From Nonomuraea cypriaca (GTDB taxonomy: Bacteria; Actinomycetota; Actinomycetes; Streptosporangiales; Streptosporangiaceae): 35,855 nt of DNA. The position numbers were made by a program, and so were the translations under genes. How positions within the stretch are numbered: the first letter of the stretch is position 1; each line of letters opens with the position of its first letter. The stretch spans positions 1 through 35,855 of the forward strand of contig NZ_JADOGI010000104.1 of NCBI RefSeq assembly GCF_015645445.1. The letters are read 5' to 3'. Positions 1-7,318 of this stretch are shown here, in pieces. The notes below the pieces were generated by a model. The model was not told where the DNA came from and searched no databases. It worked only from the letters and a program-made list of their open reading frames with translations.

Positions 1-10
1 CCACCCTCAC

Positions 11-118
11 CTGACTCCGGCCACCCCGGCCCGCACCCCGCTCGCGTGGGTGGCGGGGGTGGTTGGGTGGGCCCGCGCCGGTGGTGTTGGCACGCCGGTG
101 CGGGCCGGGTGGGGTCAG
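11..118 (-). terminator. Long inverted repeat downstream of panB, with a G-quadruplex motif in its loop
   Basis: Perfect 12-bp arms (CCGGCCCGCACC at 26-37, GGTGCGGGCCGG at 97-108) are flanked by a weaker outer match (CTGAC 11-15, GTCAG 114-118). The inner arm starts at the panB stop, so the structure could end panB transcription. No T-run follows. The loop carries four G-runs on the plus strand (48-50, 55-59, 65-67, 69-71) with loops of 4, 5 and 1 nt, a canonical G4 motif. Function as a terminator is inferred. Confidence 0.45.
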
Positions 119-945
119 GAGTAGGTGTGTTCGGGGGCCGGGAAGGCGCCGGAGGTCACGTCGTCGGCGAAGGCGCGTACGGCGCGGTCCATCTCGGCGG
201 CCAGATCCGAGTAGCGCTTGACGAACTTGGCGGGCCGCGGCGTCAGCCCCATCAGGTCCTGCCAGACCAGCACCTGCGCGTCCGTCGCCGCCCCGGCGCC
301 GATGCCGATCACGGGGATCGACAGCGACGGCGTCACCCGGTGCGCCAGATCGGCCGGCACGCACTCCAGCACCACCGAGAACGCCCCGGCCCGCTCCAGG
401 TCCTTGGCGTCCGACATGAGCTCGTCGCCCGACTGCCCGCGCCCCTGGACGCGGTAGCCGCCCATGACGTTGACCGACTGCGGGGTCAGCCCGAGGTGGG
501 CCATGACCGGAACCCCCGCCGAGACCAGCGCCTCGACCTGCGGCAGGACCCGGCGGCCGCCCTCCAGTTTGACCGCGTGCGCACCCGCCTCCTTCATGAA
601 GCGCGCCGCCGACTCCAGCGCCTGCTGGGGCGACGACTGGTAGGACCCGAACGGCAGGTCGGCGACCACGAGCGCGCGCGACGACCCGCGTACGACGGCC
701 GCCGTGAGGGGCAGGAGGTCGTCGACCGTGACAGGCAGGGTGGAGTCGTAGCCGTAGACGACCATGGCCGCCGAGTCGCCGACCAGCAGGACCGGGATGC
801 CGGCGGCGTCGAACACCCGGGCCGTCATCGCGTCGTAGGCGGTGACCATGGGCCACCGCTCTCCGCGCTCCTTGGCGGCGATGAGGTCGCGAACGGTGAC
901 CCGGCGTCCCTGGGCACCGCCGTACAGCGTGGTTGAAGAGGACAT
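115..945 (-). CDS. panB: 3-methyl-2-oxobutanoate hydroxymethyltransferase (ketopantoate hydroxymethyltransferase)
   Basis: Cytosolic enzyme that transfers a hydroxymethyl group from 5,10-methylene-tetrahydrofolate to 2-oxoisovalerate, the first committed step towards pantothenate and CoA. At 276 aa it is full length for a PanB TIM barrel. Visible family motifs: TAYDAMTARVFDAAG (35-49); the metal/substrate-binding GDS with Asp57-Ser58; ADLPFGSYQ with Asp96; VKLEGG with Lys126 and Glu128; the MAHLGLTPQSVNVMGG block (148-163); the VLE block whose Glu194 corresponds to the family catalytic Glu; and IGIGAG (213-218). The ATG is preceded by GGAGGG (953-958) at 7 nt, which fixes the start. It is divergent from an MFS gene. 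In other actinobacteria panB sits near glnA2/glnE, which are further along this window. Nothing suggests it is broken. Confidence 0.97.
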   Translation of the reverse strand: MSSSTTLYGGAQGRRVTVRDLIAAKERGERWPMVTAYDAMTARVFDAAGIPVLLVGDSAAMVVYGYDSTLPVTVDDLLPLTAAVVRGSSRALVVADLPFGSYQSSPQQALESAARFMKEAGAHAVKLEGGRRVLPQVEALVSAGVPVMAHLGLTPQSVNVMGGYRVQGRGQSGDELMSDAKDLERAGAFSVVLECVPADLAHRVTPSLSIPVIGIGAGAATDAQVLVWQDLMGLTPRPAKFVKRYSDLAAEMDRAVRAFADDVTSGAFPAPEHTYS

Positions 946-1081
946 GCGTTAACCCTCCAGGACCGTCTCGAGGCGCCCCAGTGGCGTCCCCGGACTCAGT
1001 CCGATGATGCCACGCCGGAAAAACCGGTGGCGAAACTGTCGGTGCCCCTTGCGACAATCAGTCGGGAGGTAATCAATCATC
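946..1081. promoter_or_regulatory. Divergent panB / MFS intergenic region with two small dyads
   Basis: 136 nt between divergent starts. It holds the panB ribosome site (953-958, minus strand) and the MFS site GGAGGT (1065-1070, plus strand). A dyad CGGAC-TCA-GTCCG lies at 991-1003 and a hairpin with CCGG arms around AAAAA at 1009-1031. Either could be an operator or a 5' UTR hairpin. No confident -10/-35 pair was recognised. Confidence 0.3.
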
Positions 1082-2407
1082 ATGGCACTCGATCCTTACC
1101 GACACCTGCTCAAGATCCCGGGTGTCCCTGCGTTACTGCTGGTCGGGCTGCTGGCCCGGGTGCCGACGACGGCTGCAGGGATGACACTCACCCTGCACGT
1201 GGCCGAGATGCTCGATCTCGGCTATTTCTCGGCCGGGCTGCTCATCACGGTCAACACGATCGGCATGGCGATCGGCTCGCCCTTGTCGGGAAGGCTCGTG
1301 GACAAGCACGGCCTGCGTCCCGTGCTCATCGTCACCACGGTGGCGCAGGCGGCGTTCTGGGCGTGCGCGTGGGCGCTGCCGTTCCCCGCCCTGGTCGCGG
1401 CGGCGGGTCTGGCCGGGCTGCTGGCGCTGCCGGTGTTCAGCGTGACCAGGCAGTGCCTGGCCGCCATGGTGCCGGTCCCGCAGCGGCGCACCGCCTTCGC
1501 GCTCGACTCGATGCTGGTCGAGTTGTCCTACATGGTCGGTCCCGCGCTGGCGGTGGCGGGCATGATGGCGCTGGGCAGCGGCGTGACGATGACGGTCCTC
1601 GGGGCGGGCATGACGGTCGCGGGCGTGGCGCTGATCGTCTTCAACCCGCCGATCCGCTCGGCCGACGAGCTGAAGCAGACCGAAAGGGTGCCCAGGCGGC
1701 AGTGGCTCACGCCGGCGTTCGTGGCGCTCCTCGGCACGGCGGCCGCCGCCACGTTCGTGCTCACCGCGACCGAGCTCGCCCTGGTCGCGACCATGAACGC
1801 GGCCGGTGCCGCCGCCTGGGTCGGCCTCGCCGTGGGAATCTGGTGCGTCTACTCCCTGGCCGGCGGCTTCGTGTACGGCATGCTCCCGCGCGGCTTCTCG
1901 CCCCTGGTGCTCATCGCGGGCATGGGCCTGCTGACGGTGCCGGTCGGCCTGGCCGCCGGCGACTGGCGCTGGCTGGTCCTCGCCCTGCTGCCGGCCGGCC
2001 TCCTCTGCGCCCCCTCCCTGTCGGCCACGGTCGACTTCCTGAGCCGCTGGGTGCCCGCGGCGGCGCGTGGGGAGTCGATGGGCTTCCACGGCACCGCCCT
2101 GCTGATCGGCGGCGCCGCCTCGGCCCCCCTCGCGGGGGCGGTCATCGACGGTGTCGGACCGCCCTGGGCGTTCGCGTTCGCGGGCCTGGCTGCGGTGGCC
2201 ATGGTGCTGGTCGCCCTGCCGTTCTGGCGTCGGCGCCCGGCTCCGGCCGCTTCCCAGGCTTCGTTCGCCGAGATGGCCGAAGCGACGACCGAGGCGGAGC
2301 TCGCTGAGATGGCCGGCGTGAAGGCCGGGGCGGGGCTCGGCGAGTTGGCCGGTGTGAAGGCCGCGGCCGAGTTCGGCGAGATGAAGGCGGAGGTCGGCCG
2401 CGCGTGA
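1082..2407 (+). CDS. MFS transporter with a repetitive C-terminal tail
   Basis: A 441-aa major facilitator protein of about 12 membrane helices. Helices are evident from residue 18 onward, and the motif A-like loop between TM2 and TM3 is GRLVDKHGLRP (about 64-74). It resembles uncharacterised actinobacterial MFS exporters; the substrate cannot be read from sequence. GGAGGT at 1065-1070 lies 11 nt before the ATG, a slightly long spacing. The last 45 residues are cytosolic, Ala/Glu-rich and built of roughly 12-residue repeats (ELAEMAGVKAGA then GLGELAGVKAAA), which is not a usual MFS feature. It is divergent from panB with no cognate regulator next to it, since the downstream exporter has its own promoter. 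Confidence 0.85.
   Translation: MALDPYRHLLKIPGVPALLLVGLLARVPTTAAGMTLTLHVAEMLDLGYFSAGLLITVNTIGMAIGSPLSGRLVDKHGLRPVLIVTTVAQAAFWACAWALPFPALVAAAGLAGLLALPVFSVTRQCLAAMVPVPQRRTAFALDSMLVELSYMVGPALAVAGMMALGSGVTMTVLGAGMTVAGVALIVFNPPIRSADELKQTERVPRRQWLTPAFVALLGTAAAATFVLTATELALVATMNAAGAAAWVGLAVGIWCVYSLAGGFVYGMLPRGFSPLVLIAGMGLLTVPVGLAAGDWRWLVLALLPAGLLCAPSLSATVDFLSRWVPAAARGESMGFHGTALLIGGAASAPLAGAVIDGVGPPWAFAFAGLAAVAMVLVALPFWRRRPAPAASQASFAEMAEATTEAELAEMAGVKAGAGLGELAGVKAAAEFGEMKAEVGRA
2297..2398 (+). repeat. 36-bp intragenic repeats in the MFS C-terminus
   Basis: Two diverged 36-bp units (2297-2332, 2333-2368) and a partial third (from 2369) encode 12-residue repeats with consensus xLxExAGVKAxA. The period is a multiple of three, so the frame is kept. 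Confidence 0.7.
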
Positions 2408-2432
2408 GCAGGAGTTAACCTGGTATTTACGA

Positions 2433-2496
2433 AACGGGTCCGTTGCGTATCGGAATGGATTGCGATACGTTGGCGTTGCGAAACTTCAACGTATCG
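2433..2496. promoter_or_regulatory. Candidate TetR operators upstream of the DHA2 exporter operon
   Basis: Short dyad AACGG-GT-CCGTT at 2433-2444. CGTATCG (2446-2452) is inverted against CGATACG (2463-2469). CGATACGTTG (2463-2472) is perfectly inverted against CAACGTATCG (2487-2496) across 14 nt. Three copies of the CGTATCG half-site therefore sit within 51 nt, directly before the ribosome site of an exporter whose next gene is a TetR. This layout fits autoregulation by that TetR; binding is inferred. Confidence 0.6.
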
Positions 2497-2514
2497 AAAT
2501 TAAGGATTCTTCCC

Positions 2515-4065
2515 ATGGACCCGAACTCAGGGCACCCACGCCGGTGGACGATCCTCGGCGTGCTGGTGTTCAGCCTGCTGGCGGTCGTGCTCGACAACAC
2601 GATCCTCAACGTGGCGATGAAGACCATCGCCGACGAGACGGCCGGCTTGGGCGCGACGCAGAGCGAGCTTGAATGGGCGATCAACTCCTACACGCTGGTG
2701 TTCGCCGGTTTGCTGTTCACGTTCGGCATGATCGGTGACCGGACGGGCCGGAAGCGGATGTTGTTCATCGGCATGGCGATGTTTGGCCTGGCCTCGCTGG
2801 CCAGCGCGTACTCGCAGGATCCGATGCAGCTGATCCTGGCGAGGGCGGCGATGGGCATCGGCGCGGCGGCGATCATGCCGGCCACGTTGGCGATCATCTC
2901 CAACGTCTTCCCGCCCCATGAGCGCGGCAAGGCGATCGGCGTGTGGGCCGGTGGCGTCGGGCTCGCGGTGGCGATCGGCCCGATCACCGGCGGGCTGCTG
3001 ATCGAGCACTTCTGGTGGGGCTCGGTCTTTCTGATCAACGTGCCGATCGTGGTGATCGGCATGATCCTCATCGCCACGATCGTGCCCGAGTCGCGCGACC
3101 CGAAGCCGTCCAGGCTGGATCTGCTGGGCGTGGTGCTGTCGATCATCGGCCTGGTGGCCATCGTGTACGGCATCATCCGCGGCGGTGAGCTGGCGACCGT
3201 GGCGAGCGCGGAGGTGCTGGCGCCGACGCTCCTCGGGCTGGCGGTGCTGGGCGTGTTCGTGTGGTGGGAGCGCCGCATCGACAACCCGATCTTCGACGTA
3301 CGCAGCTTCGCCAACGCCCGTTTCAGCTCGGCCATCGGCATGATGGGCATCGTCTTCTTCGCGATGATGGGCGGGATGTTCTTCCTGACGTTCTACCTGC
3401 AGATCGTGCTGGGCTTCACGCCGTTGCAGGCGGGCGCGCTGATGATCCCGTTCGCCGCGGCACAGCTCATCTTCGCGCCGCTCAGCCCGCGGGTGAACGA
3501 GCGGTTCGGCGCCAAGCTGGCGGCCAGTGTCAGCCTGGTCGTGCTGACGGCGGTGCTGGCGAGTTACGCTTTCATGGACCAGAACACGCCTGTCCTGCTG
3601 ATCGAGGTCGTGTTCTTCATCCAGGGAGCCGCGATGGCCAACATCATGCCGCCCGCCACGACCGCCATCATGGAGTCGCTGCCCAGGGAGAAGGCCGGTG
3701 TCGGCTCCGCCATGAGCAACACCGTGCGCCAGGTGTCCGGCGCGCTCGGCGTGGCCGTGCTCGGCTCGGTGCTGTCGGCCGGCTACCGCGGCGAGATCGC
3801 GCCCGCGCTGGCCGGGCTGCCCGCCGAGGCCCAGCACTCCGCCGGTGAGTCGATCATGGCGACGATGGGCGTCGCCGAGGCGCTCGGCGACCGGGGGCAG
3901 GCGCTGGTCAAGCCGGCGATCGCCGCGTTCATCGACGGCATGCACGTCACGGCGCTGGTGACGGCCGTGATCGCGCTGCTCGGCGTCGCGGTGGTGGCGA
4001 GGTGGATGCCGGGGAAGGCACGCCCGATCATGCAGGCGGAAAAGAAGGAACCAGCGGTAGTGTGA
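2515..4065 (+). CDS. DHA2-family (EmrB/QacA-type, 14-TM) drug efflux MFS transporter
   Basis: Proton-coupled multidrug exporter of the inner membrane, 516 aa from the chosen start. Family marks: LDNTILNVA in TM1 (about 26-34), motif A GMIGDRTGRKR between TM2 and TM3 (about 71-81), and the antiporter motif C region GVGLAVAIGPITGG in TM5. An in-frame ATG-like extension to 2443 exists, but it would cover the operator dyads. The ATG at 2515 has AAGGA 8 nt upstream and gives the usual short N-terminus. The stop is 7 nt before a TetR gene on the same strand, so the two form an exporter-repressor operon. The ligand is unknown. Confidence 0.9.
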   Translation: MDPNSGHPRRWTILGVLVFSLLAVVLDNTILNVAMKTIADETAGLGATQSELEWAINSYTLVFAGLLFTFGMIGDRTGRKRMLFIGMAMFGLASLASAYSQDPMQLILARAAMGIGAAAIMPATLAIISNVFPPHERGKAIGVWAGGVGLAVAIGPITGGLLIEHFWWGSVFLINVPIVVIGMILIATIVPESRDPKPSRLDLLGVVLSIIGLVAIVYGIIRGGELATVASAEVLAPTLLGLAVLGVFVWWERRIDNPIFDVRSFANARFSSAIGMMGIVFFAMMGGMFFLTFYLQIVLGFTPLQAGALMIPFAAAQLIFAPLSPRVNERFGAKLAASVSLVVLTAVLASYAFMDQNTPVLLIEVVFFIQGAAMANIMPPATTAIMESLPREKAGVGSAMSNTVRQVSGALGVAVLGSVLSAGYRGEIAPALAGLPAEAQHSAGESIMATMGVAEALGDRGQALVKPAIAAFIDGMHVTALVTAVIALLGVAVVARWMPGKARPIMQAEKKEPAVV

Positions 4066-4072
4066 GGCCGCC

Positions 4073-4675
4073 ATGACGATCCAGGAACCAGGGACTGCCC
4101 GCCCGGCCGGCCGTCCGCGCAGTGAGAAGGCCGAGAAGGCGATCATCGAGGCGACCCTCGATCTGATCGGCGAGGGCATGGGAGTCTCCGAGCTGTCCAT
4201 CGAGGCGATCGCGGCACGGGCGGGCGTCGGCAAGACGACCATCTACCGGCGCTGGGGCAACAAGGAGGACCTGGTCGTCGACGCCCTGTCCACGCTCAAG
4301 GCGCCGCTGCCGGTGCTCGGCGGCGTCTCGGTGCGCGACGACCTGATCAGCCTGCTCGACGCGATGGTCAGGGAGTCGGGCCAGGCCCGCACCCGCTGCG
4401 TGATGAACATCGCGATGAGCGAGGCCGACCGCTACCCCCGGCTGATGGAGCGCTTCCTCAAGCGCGCCGTCGAGCCGCGCAGGGAGGCGATGCGCGCGGC
4501 GCTCGAGCGCGGCATCGCCTCCGGGGAGCTCAGACCTGACCTGGACGTCAACATGGGCATGGCCGTCCTCAGCGGCACCATGTTCTGGCACACGAAATGG
4601 GGTCCCGCCGGCGACCTCCCCGCCGACCTCGCCGAACGCGTCGTCGACGCGGCCCTCGCCGGCCTCGCCCCCTGA
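4073..4675 (+). CDS. TetR-family repressor of the DHA2 exporter
   Basis: A 200-aa TetR protein with a basic N-terminal arm (AGRPRSEKAEKAI), a helix-turn-helix at about 41-60 (LSIEAIAARAGVGKTTIYRR) followed by the typical WGNKEDL, and an all-helical ligand/dimer domain of the TetR_C_11-like kind. It starts 7 nt after the exporter stop with GTGAGG as a modest ribosome site. As the second gene of an exporter operon whose leader carries three inverted half-sites, it most likely represses its own operon and is released by an exported compound. The inducer cannot be deduced. Confidence 0.9.
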   Translation: MTIQEPGTARPAGRPRSEKAEKAIIEATLDLIGEGMGVSELSIEAIAARAGVGKTTIYRRWGNKEDLVVDALSTLKAPLPVLGGVSVRDDLISLLDAMVRESGQARTRCVMNIAMSEADRYPRLMERFLKRAVEPRREAMRAALERGIASGELRPDLDVNMGMAVLSGTMFWHTKWGPAGDLPADLAERVVDAALAGLAP

Positions 4676-4739
4676 CCACGCGGCAGGCTCCCAGGGTGCC
4701 GGGGTCAGAAGGAGGTCCTGCGAGGGCGCCTTGGCGAGG

Positions 4740-5516
4740 TCAGTACGAGGTTCTGCGGCGGAACAGCCATGCCGCGATCGGTACGCTGATCGCCACCGCG
4801 CCCCCAAGCCATGCCGCCGCCACGAGACCGGACGAGCCCACGGGCCGGTCGAGCAGAAGCGCCCGCAGCGTCTCCACGATCGGCGTGGTCGGCTGGTTGT
4901 AGGCGAAAGCGCGCAGCACGCCCGGCATCGTCTCGGCGGGCACGATGCCGTCCGACAGGTACGGCAGGAACAGCACGACGAAGCTGAACGCCCCCGCCGC
5001 CTGGGTGGACTTCACCAGCAGGCCCCACAGGACCGCGAGTGAGGACATCGCGAGAACGTACCCCGCGACCACGACCAGCACCAGGCCCCAGTCGGCCGGG
5101 GAGGCGTCGGGGCGGAAGCCGAGGAGGATCGCCGCGGCCAGCGCGATGGCCGACGACGCGACGTTGCGGATCATCGAAGCCACGACGTGCCCGGCGGGGA
5201 CGACCCAGCCGCCGATGGGCAGGGTGCGGAAGCGGTCGATCATGCCGCCGGTCATGTCGTCGGCGATGTTCACGGCGGTCAGCGCGGCGCCGTACCCGCC
5301 GGACATGAGGAGGACGGCGGGGACCACGAAGTCGATGTACGCCAGCCCGCTGGAACCGGTCGTGATCGCGCCGCCGAAGACGTACACGAAGAGAACCATG
5401 ATCATCACGGGCAGGGCGGTGTTCACGATGAGGCCGTCGACGATGCGTAGCTCGCGGCGGAGCGAGCGGCCGGTCAGGCGGCGCAGGTCGGCCGCGGCGG
5501 TGACGGGGGCGCTCAC
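4740..5516 (-). CDS. ABC-2 type transporter permease (DrrB-like)
   Basis: A 258-aa membrane subunit of a drug-type ABC exporter. Six helices are discernible, with the conserved ABC-2 segment MTGGMIDRFRTLPIGGW (about 97-113) just before TM3. The GTG start at 5514-5516 overlaps the ATPase stop (GTGA), so the two are translationally coupled; longer in-frame extensions lie inside the ATPase gene. It works with the upstream ATPase and is probably controlled by the divergent TetR. Its 3' end converges on the DHA2-linked TetR gene, with a 64-nt gap holding no clear terminator. Confidence 0.9.
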   Translation of the reverse strand: MSAPVTAAADLRRLTGRSLRRELRIVDGLIVNTALPVMIMVLFVYVFGGAITTGSSGLAYIDFVVPAVLLMSGGYGAALTAVNIADDMTGGMIDRFRTLPIGGWVVPAGHVVASMIRNVASSAIALAAAILLGFRPDASPADWGLVLVVVAGYVLAMSSLAVLWGLLVKSTQAAGAFSFVVLFLPYLSDGIVPAETMPGVLRAFAYNQPTTPIVETLRALLLDRPVGSSGLVAAAWLGGAVAISVPIAAWLFRRRTSY

Positions 5517-6457
5517 GCCGCGACCGCCGTGAACTCGAAGAAGACGTCGTCCAGCGTCGGAGCGCGCAGTTCGACCCGCTCGATCCCGATGCCCGCCCGG
5601 TGCAGCTGGTCCAGCGTGCGGCGCAGGTGGTCGGGGCCCTGGACGGCCAGCGTGATCTCGCGGGGGCCGGCGTCGAGATGGGCGTCGGCGAGCACGGCCC
5701 CGGCGCGCGGCACGTCCTCGGCCCGCGACAGGCGCAGCGCCAGCCGTTCGGCCCCCACCTGGCGCTTCAGCGCGGCGGGGGAGTCGTCGGCGACGACGCG
5801 GCCGCCGTCGATCACCACGATGCGGTCGGCGAGCTGGTCGGCCTCGTCCAGGTACTGGGTGGTGAGCAGGATGGTGGTGCCCGAGGCGAGCAGCTCGCGG
5901 ATCATCGACCACAGATCCGCCCGGCTGCGCGGGTCCAGCCCCGTCGTGGGTTCGTCGAGGAACAGGATCCGCGGCGCCGACACCATGCTCGCCGCCAGGT
6001 CCAGCCGGCGGCGCATCCCTCCCGAGTACGTCCCCACGCGCCGGTTCGCGGCGGTCGCCAGGTCGAAACGCTCCAGCAGCTCCGCCGCCCGCCGGCGGGC
6101 CTGGCGGCGGCCCAGGTGGTAGAGGCCGGCGAACAACTCCAGGTTCTCCCGTCCGGTGAGCAGGTCGTCCACGGTGGCCTGCTGGGCGGTCAGCCCGATG
6201 GCCCGGCGTACCGCGACGCCCTCGCGCGTGACATCGTGCCCGCCGACCGTCGCGCTCCCGCCGTCCGGCGCGAGCAGCGTGGTCAGGATGCGCACCGTGG
6301 TCGTCTTGCCGGAGCCGTTGGGCCCCAGCAGGGCCAGCAGCGAGCCGGTGGGCGCGGTCAGGTCCACTCCGGTGAGCACCCGCGTGCCGCCGAAGGACTT
6401 GGTCAGTCCCCGGGCCAGGATCGCATCTGTGAATAGCGTACTGTGTATGGCGTTCAT
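5513..6457 (-). CDS. DrrA-like ABC transporter ATP-binding protein
   Basis: A 314-aa daunorubicin-resistance-type ATPase that energises the DrrB-like permease. Walker A GPNGSGKT (45-52), Q-loop AQQAT (about 91-95), signature YSGGM (144-148), Walker B LFLDEP (165-170), switch His replaced by Gln in LLTTQYLDEADQLADR (the DrrA form), then a C-terminal extension of about 100 aa typical of DrrA (ELRAPTLDDVFFEFT). An upstream in-frame GTG (6475) lacks a spaced ribosome site. The ATG at 6455-6457 has no Shine-Dalgarno but has TACATT exactly 6 nt upstream, the leaderless arrangement, so I prefer it. Divergent from a TetR. Confidence 0.92.
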   Translation of the reverse strand: MNAIHSTLFTDAILARGLTKSFGGTRVLTGVDLTAPTGSLLALLGPNGSGKTTTVRILTTLLAPDGGSATVGGHDVTREGVAVRRAIGLTAQQATVDDLLTGRENLELFAGLYHLGRRQARRRAAELLERFDLATAANRRVGTYSGGMRRRLDLAASMVSAPRILFLDEPTTGLDPRSRADLWSMIRELLASGTTILLTTQYLDEADQLADRIVVIDGGRVVADDSPAALKRQVGAERLALRLSRAEDVPRAGAVLADAHLDAGPREITLAVQGPDHLRRTLDQLHRAGIGIERVELRAPTLDDVFFEFTAVAA

Positions 6458-6494
6458 AGTTTTAATGTAGGGCACAATCCTAGGAGCGAGTCAA
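6458..6494 (-). promoter_or_regulatory. Leaderless promoter of the drrAB-like operon
   Basis: On the minus strand TTGACT (6489-6494) and TACATT (6464-6469) are separated by 19 nt, and 6 nt separate TACATT from the ATG. An 8-bp palindrome TCCTAGGA (6478-6485) lies between the two boxes and just before the ribosome site of the divergent TetR, a plausible operator core. Prediction only. Confidence 0.55.
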
Positions 6495-6506
6495 GGAGGA
6501 GTCCGG

Positions 6507-7253
6507 ATGGCGCAGGAGCGGTCGCTGCCGCCCATCGTGGAGCGGCTGTGGGGCCGGGAGCCGGTGTCGCGCCGGGGGCCGCGCCCGCGGCTCGACCTGG
6601 CCACGATCACCGCCGCCGCCATCGAGATCGCCGACGCCGAAGGGCTGGCCGGAGTCTCGATGGCCTCTGTGGCCTCGCGGGTGGGAGTGGCGGCTACAGC
6701 GCTGTACCGATATGTCGGCAGCAAGGAGGACCTGCTCGCCGCGATGGCCGACGGCGTGGCCCCGCCGCCGCCCGAGCCGGAGGGCATGTCCTGGCGGGAC
6801 TACCTCGCTCTCTGGACCCGGGCCCAGCGCGACATCCTGCTGGAACACGCCTGGTTGCTGCCCGCCTCACCGCCGGCCCCGCCGCTGGGCCCCCGGCGGC
6901 TCCTGTGGCTGGACCGCGCGCTGGCGGCGCTCGACGGCCTGGGGCTCGACGACGGGGAGAAGATCAACGTGGCCAGCGCCCTCACCGGATACGCGCTGAC
7001 CGACGCGGCGCTCATCCAGGCCATGGGGGGCGGCGACCCGCAGCTCGAGGAGGCCGGGATCACCGGAGCCGCGGACTACGGCGAGGTGCTCATCGAGGTG
7101 CTCGACCCCGAGACCTACCCCGCTCTGTCGGCCGCGGCGCGCGCGGGCGCCTTCCACGGCGCCGAGGGCTGGGTGGATGACGCCGACTTCCACTTCGGGC
7201 TCGGCCTGCTGCTCGACGGCGTCGAGGCCCTGATCGCCCGCCGATCCGGCTGA
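6507..7253 (+). CDS. TetR-family regulator divergent from the drrAB-like exporter
   Basis: 248 aa. An unusually long N-terminal arm (RGPRPRLDL at 23-31) precedes the HTH at about 50-70 (VSMASVASRVGVAATALYRYVGSKEDLL), followed by a C-terminal domain of the tetracycline-repressor-like type. AAGGAGG (6493-6499) lies 7 nt before the ATG. The head-to-head arrangement with an ABC drug exporter, only 49 nt apart, makes this the likely local repressor of the exporter and of itself. The 3' end is followed by a hairpin terminator shared with the convergent metallopeptidase gene. Confidence 0.9.
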   Translation: MAQERSLPPIVERLWGREPVSRRGPRPRLDLATITAAAIEIADAEGLAGVSMASVASRVGVAATALYRYVGSKEDLLAAMADGVAPPPPEPEGMSWRDYLALWTRAQRDILLEHAWLLPASPPAPPLGPRRLLWLDRALAALDGLGLDDGEKINVASALTGYALTDAALIQAMGGGDPQLEEAGITGAADYGEVLIEVLDPETYPALSAAARAGAFHGAEGWVDDADFHFGLGLLLDGVEALIARRSG

Positions 7254-7277
7254 GGGGCCTCACGGGTGGCTCTGAGG

Positions 7278-7314
7278 GAAGCGACCGGGCGCCCGCATGG
7301 TGGCCGGGCGCTTC
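7278..7314. terminator. Hairpin between convergent TetR and metallopeptidase genes
   Basis: GAAGCG (7278-7283) pairs with CGCTTC (7309-7314); an inner CCGG/CCGG pairing continues after one mismatch. It lies 25 nt after the TetR stop and 5 nt beyond the convergent stop, so it can act in both directions. There is no T-tract. Confidence 0.5.
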
Positions 7315-7318
7315 TGCG

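Noticed and set aside
46..936. Long plus-strand open frame opposite panB
   Set aside because: Arg/Gly/His-rich translation with no domain; it is the antisense shadow of an unmistakable panB.
2443..2514. N-terminal extension of the DHA2 exporter
   Set aside because: Covers the inverted half-sites and lacks family similarity; ATG 2515 has AAGGA at 8 nt.
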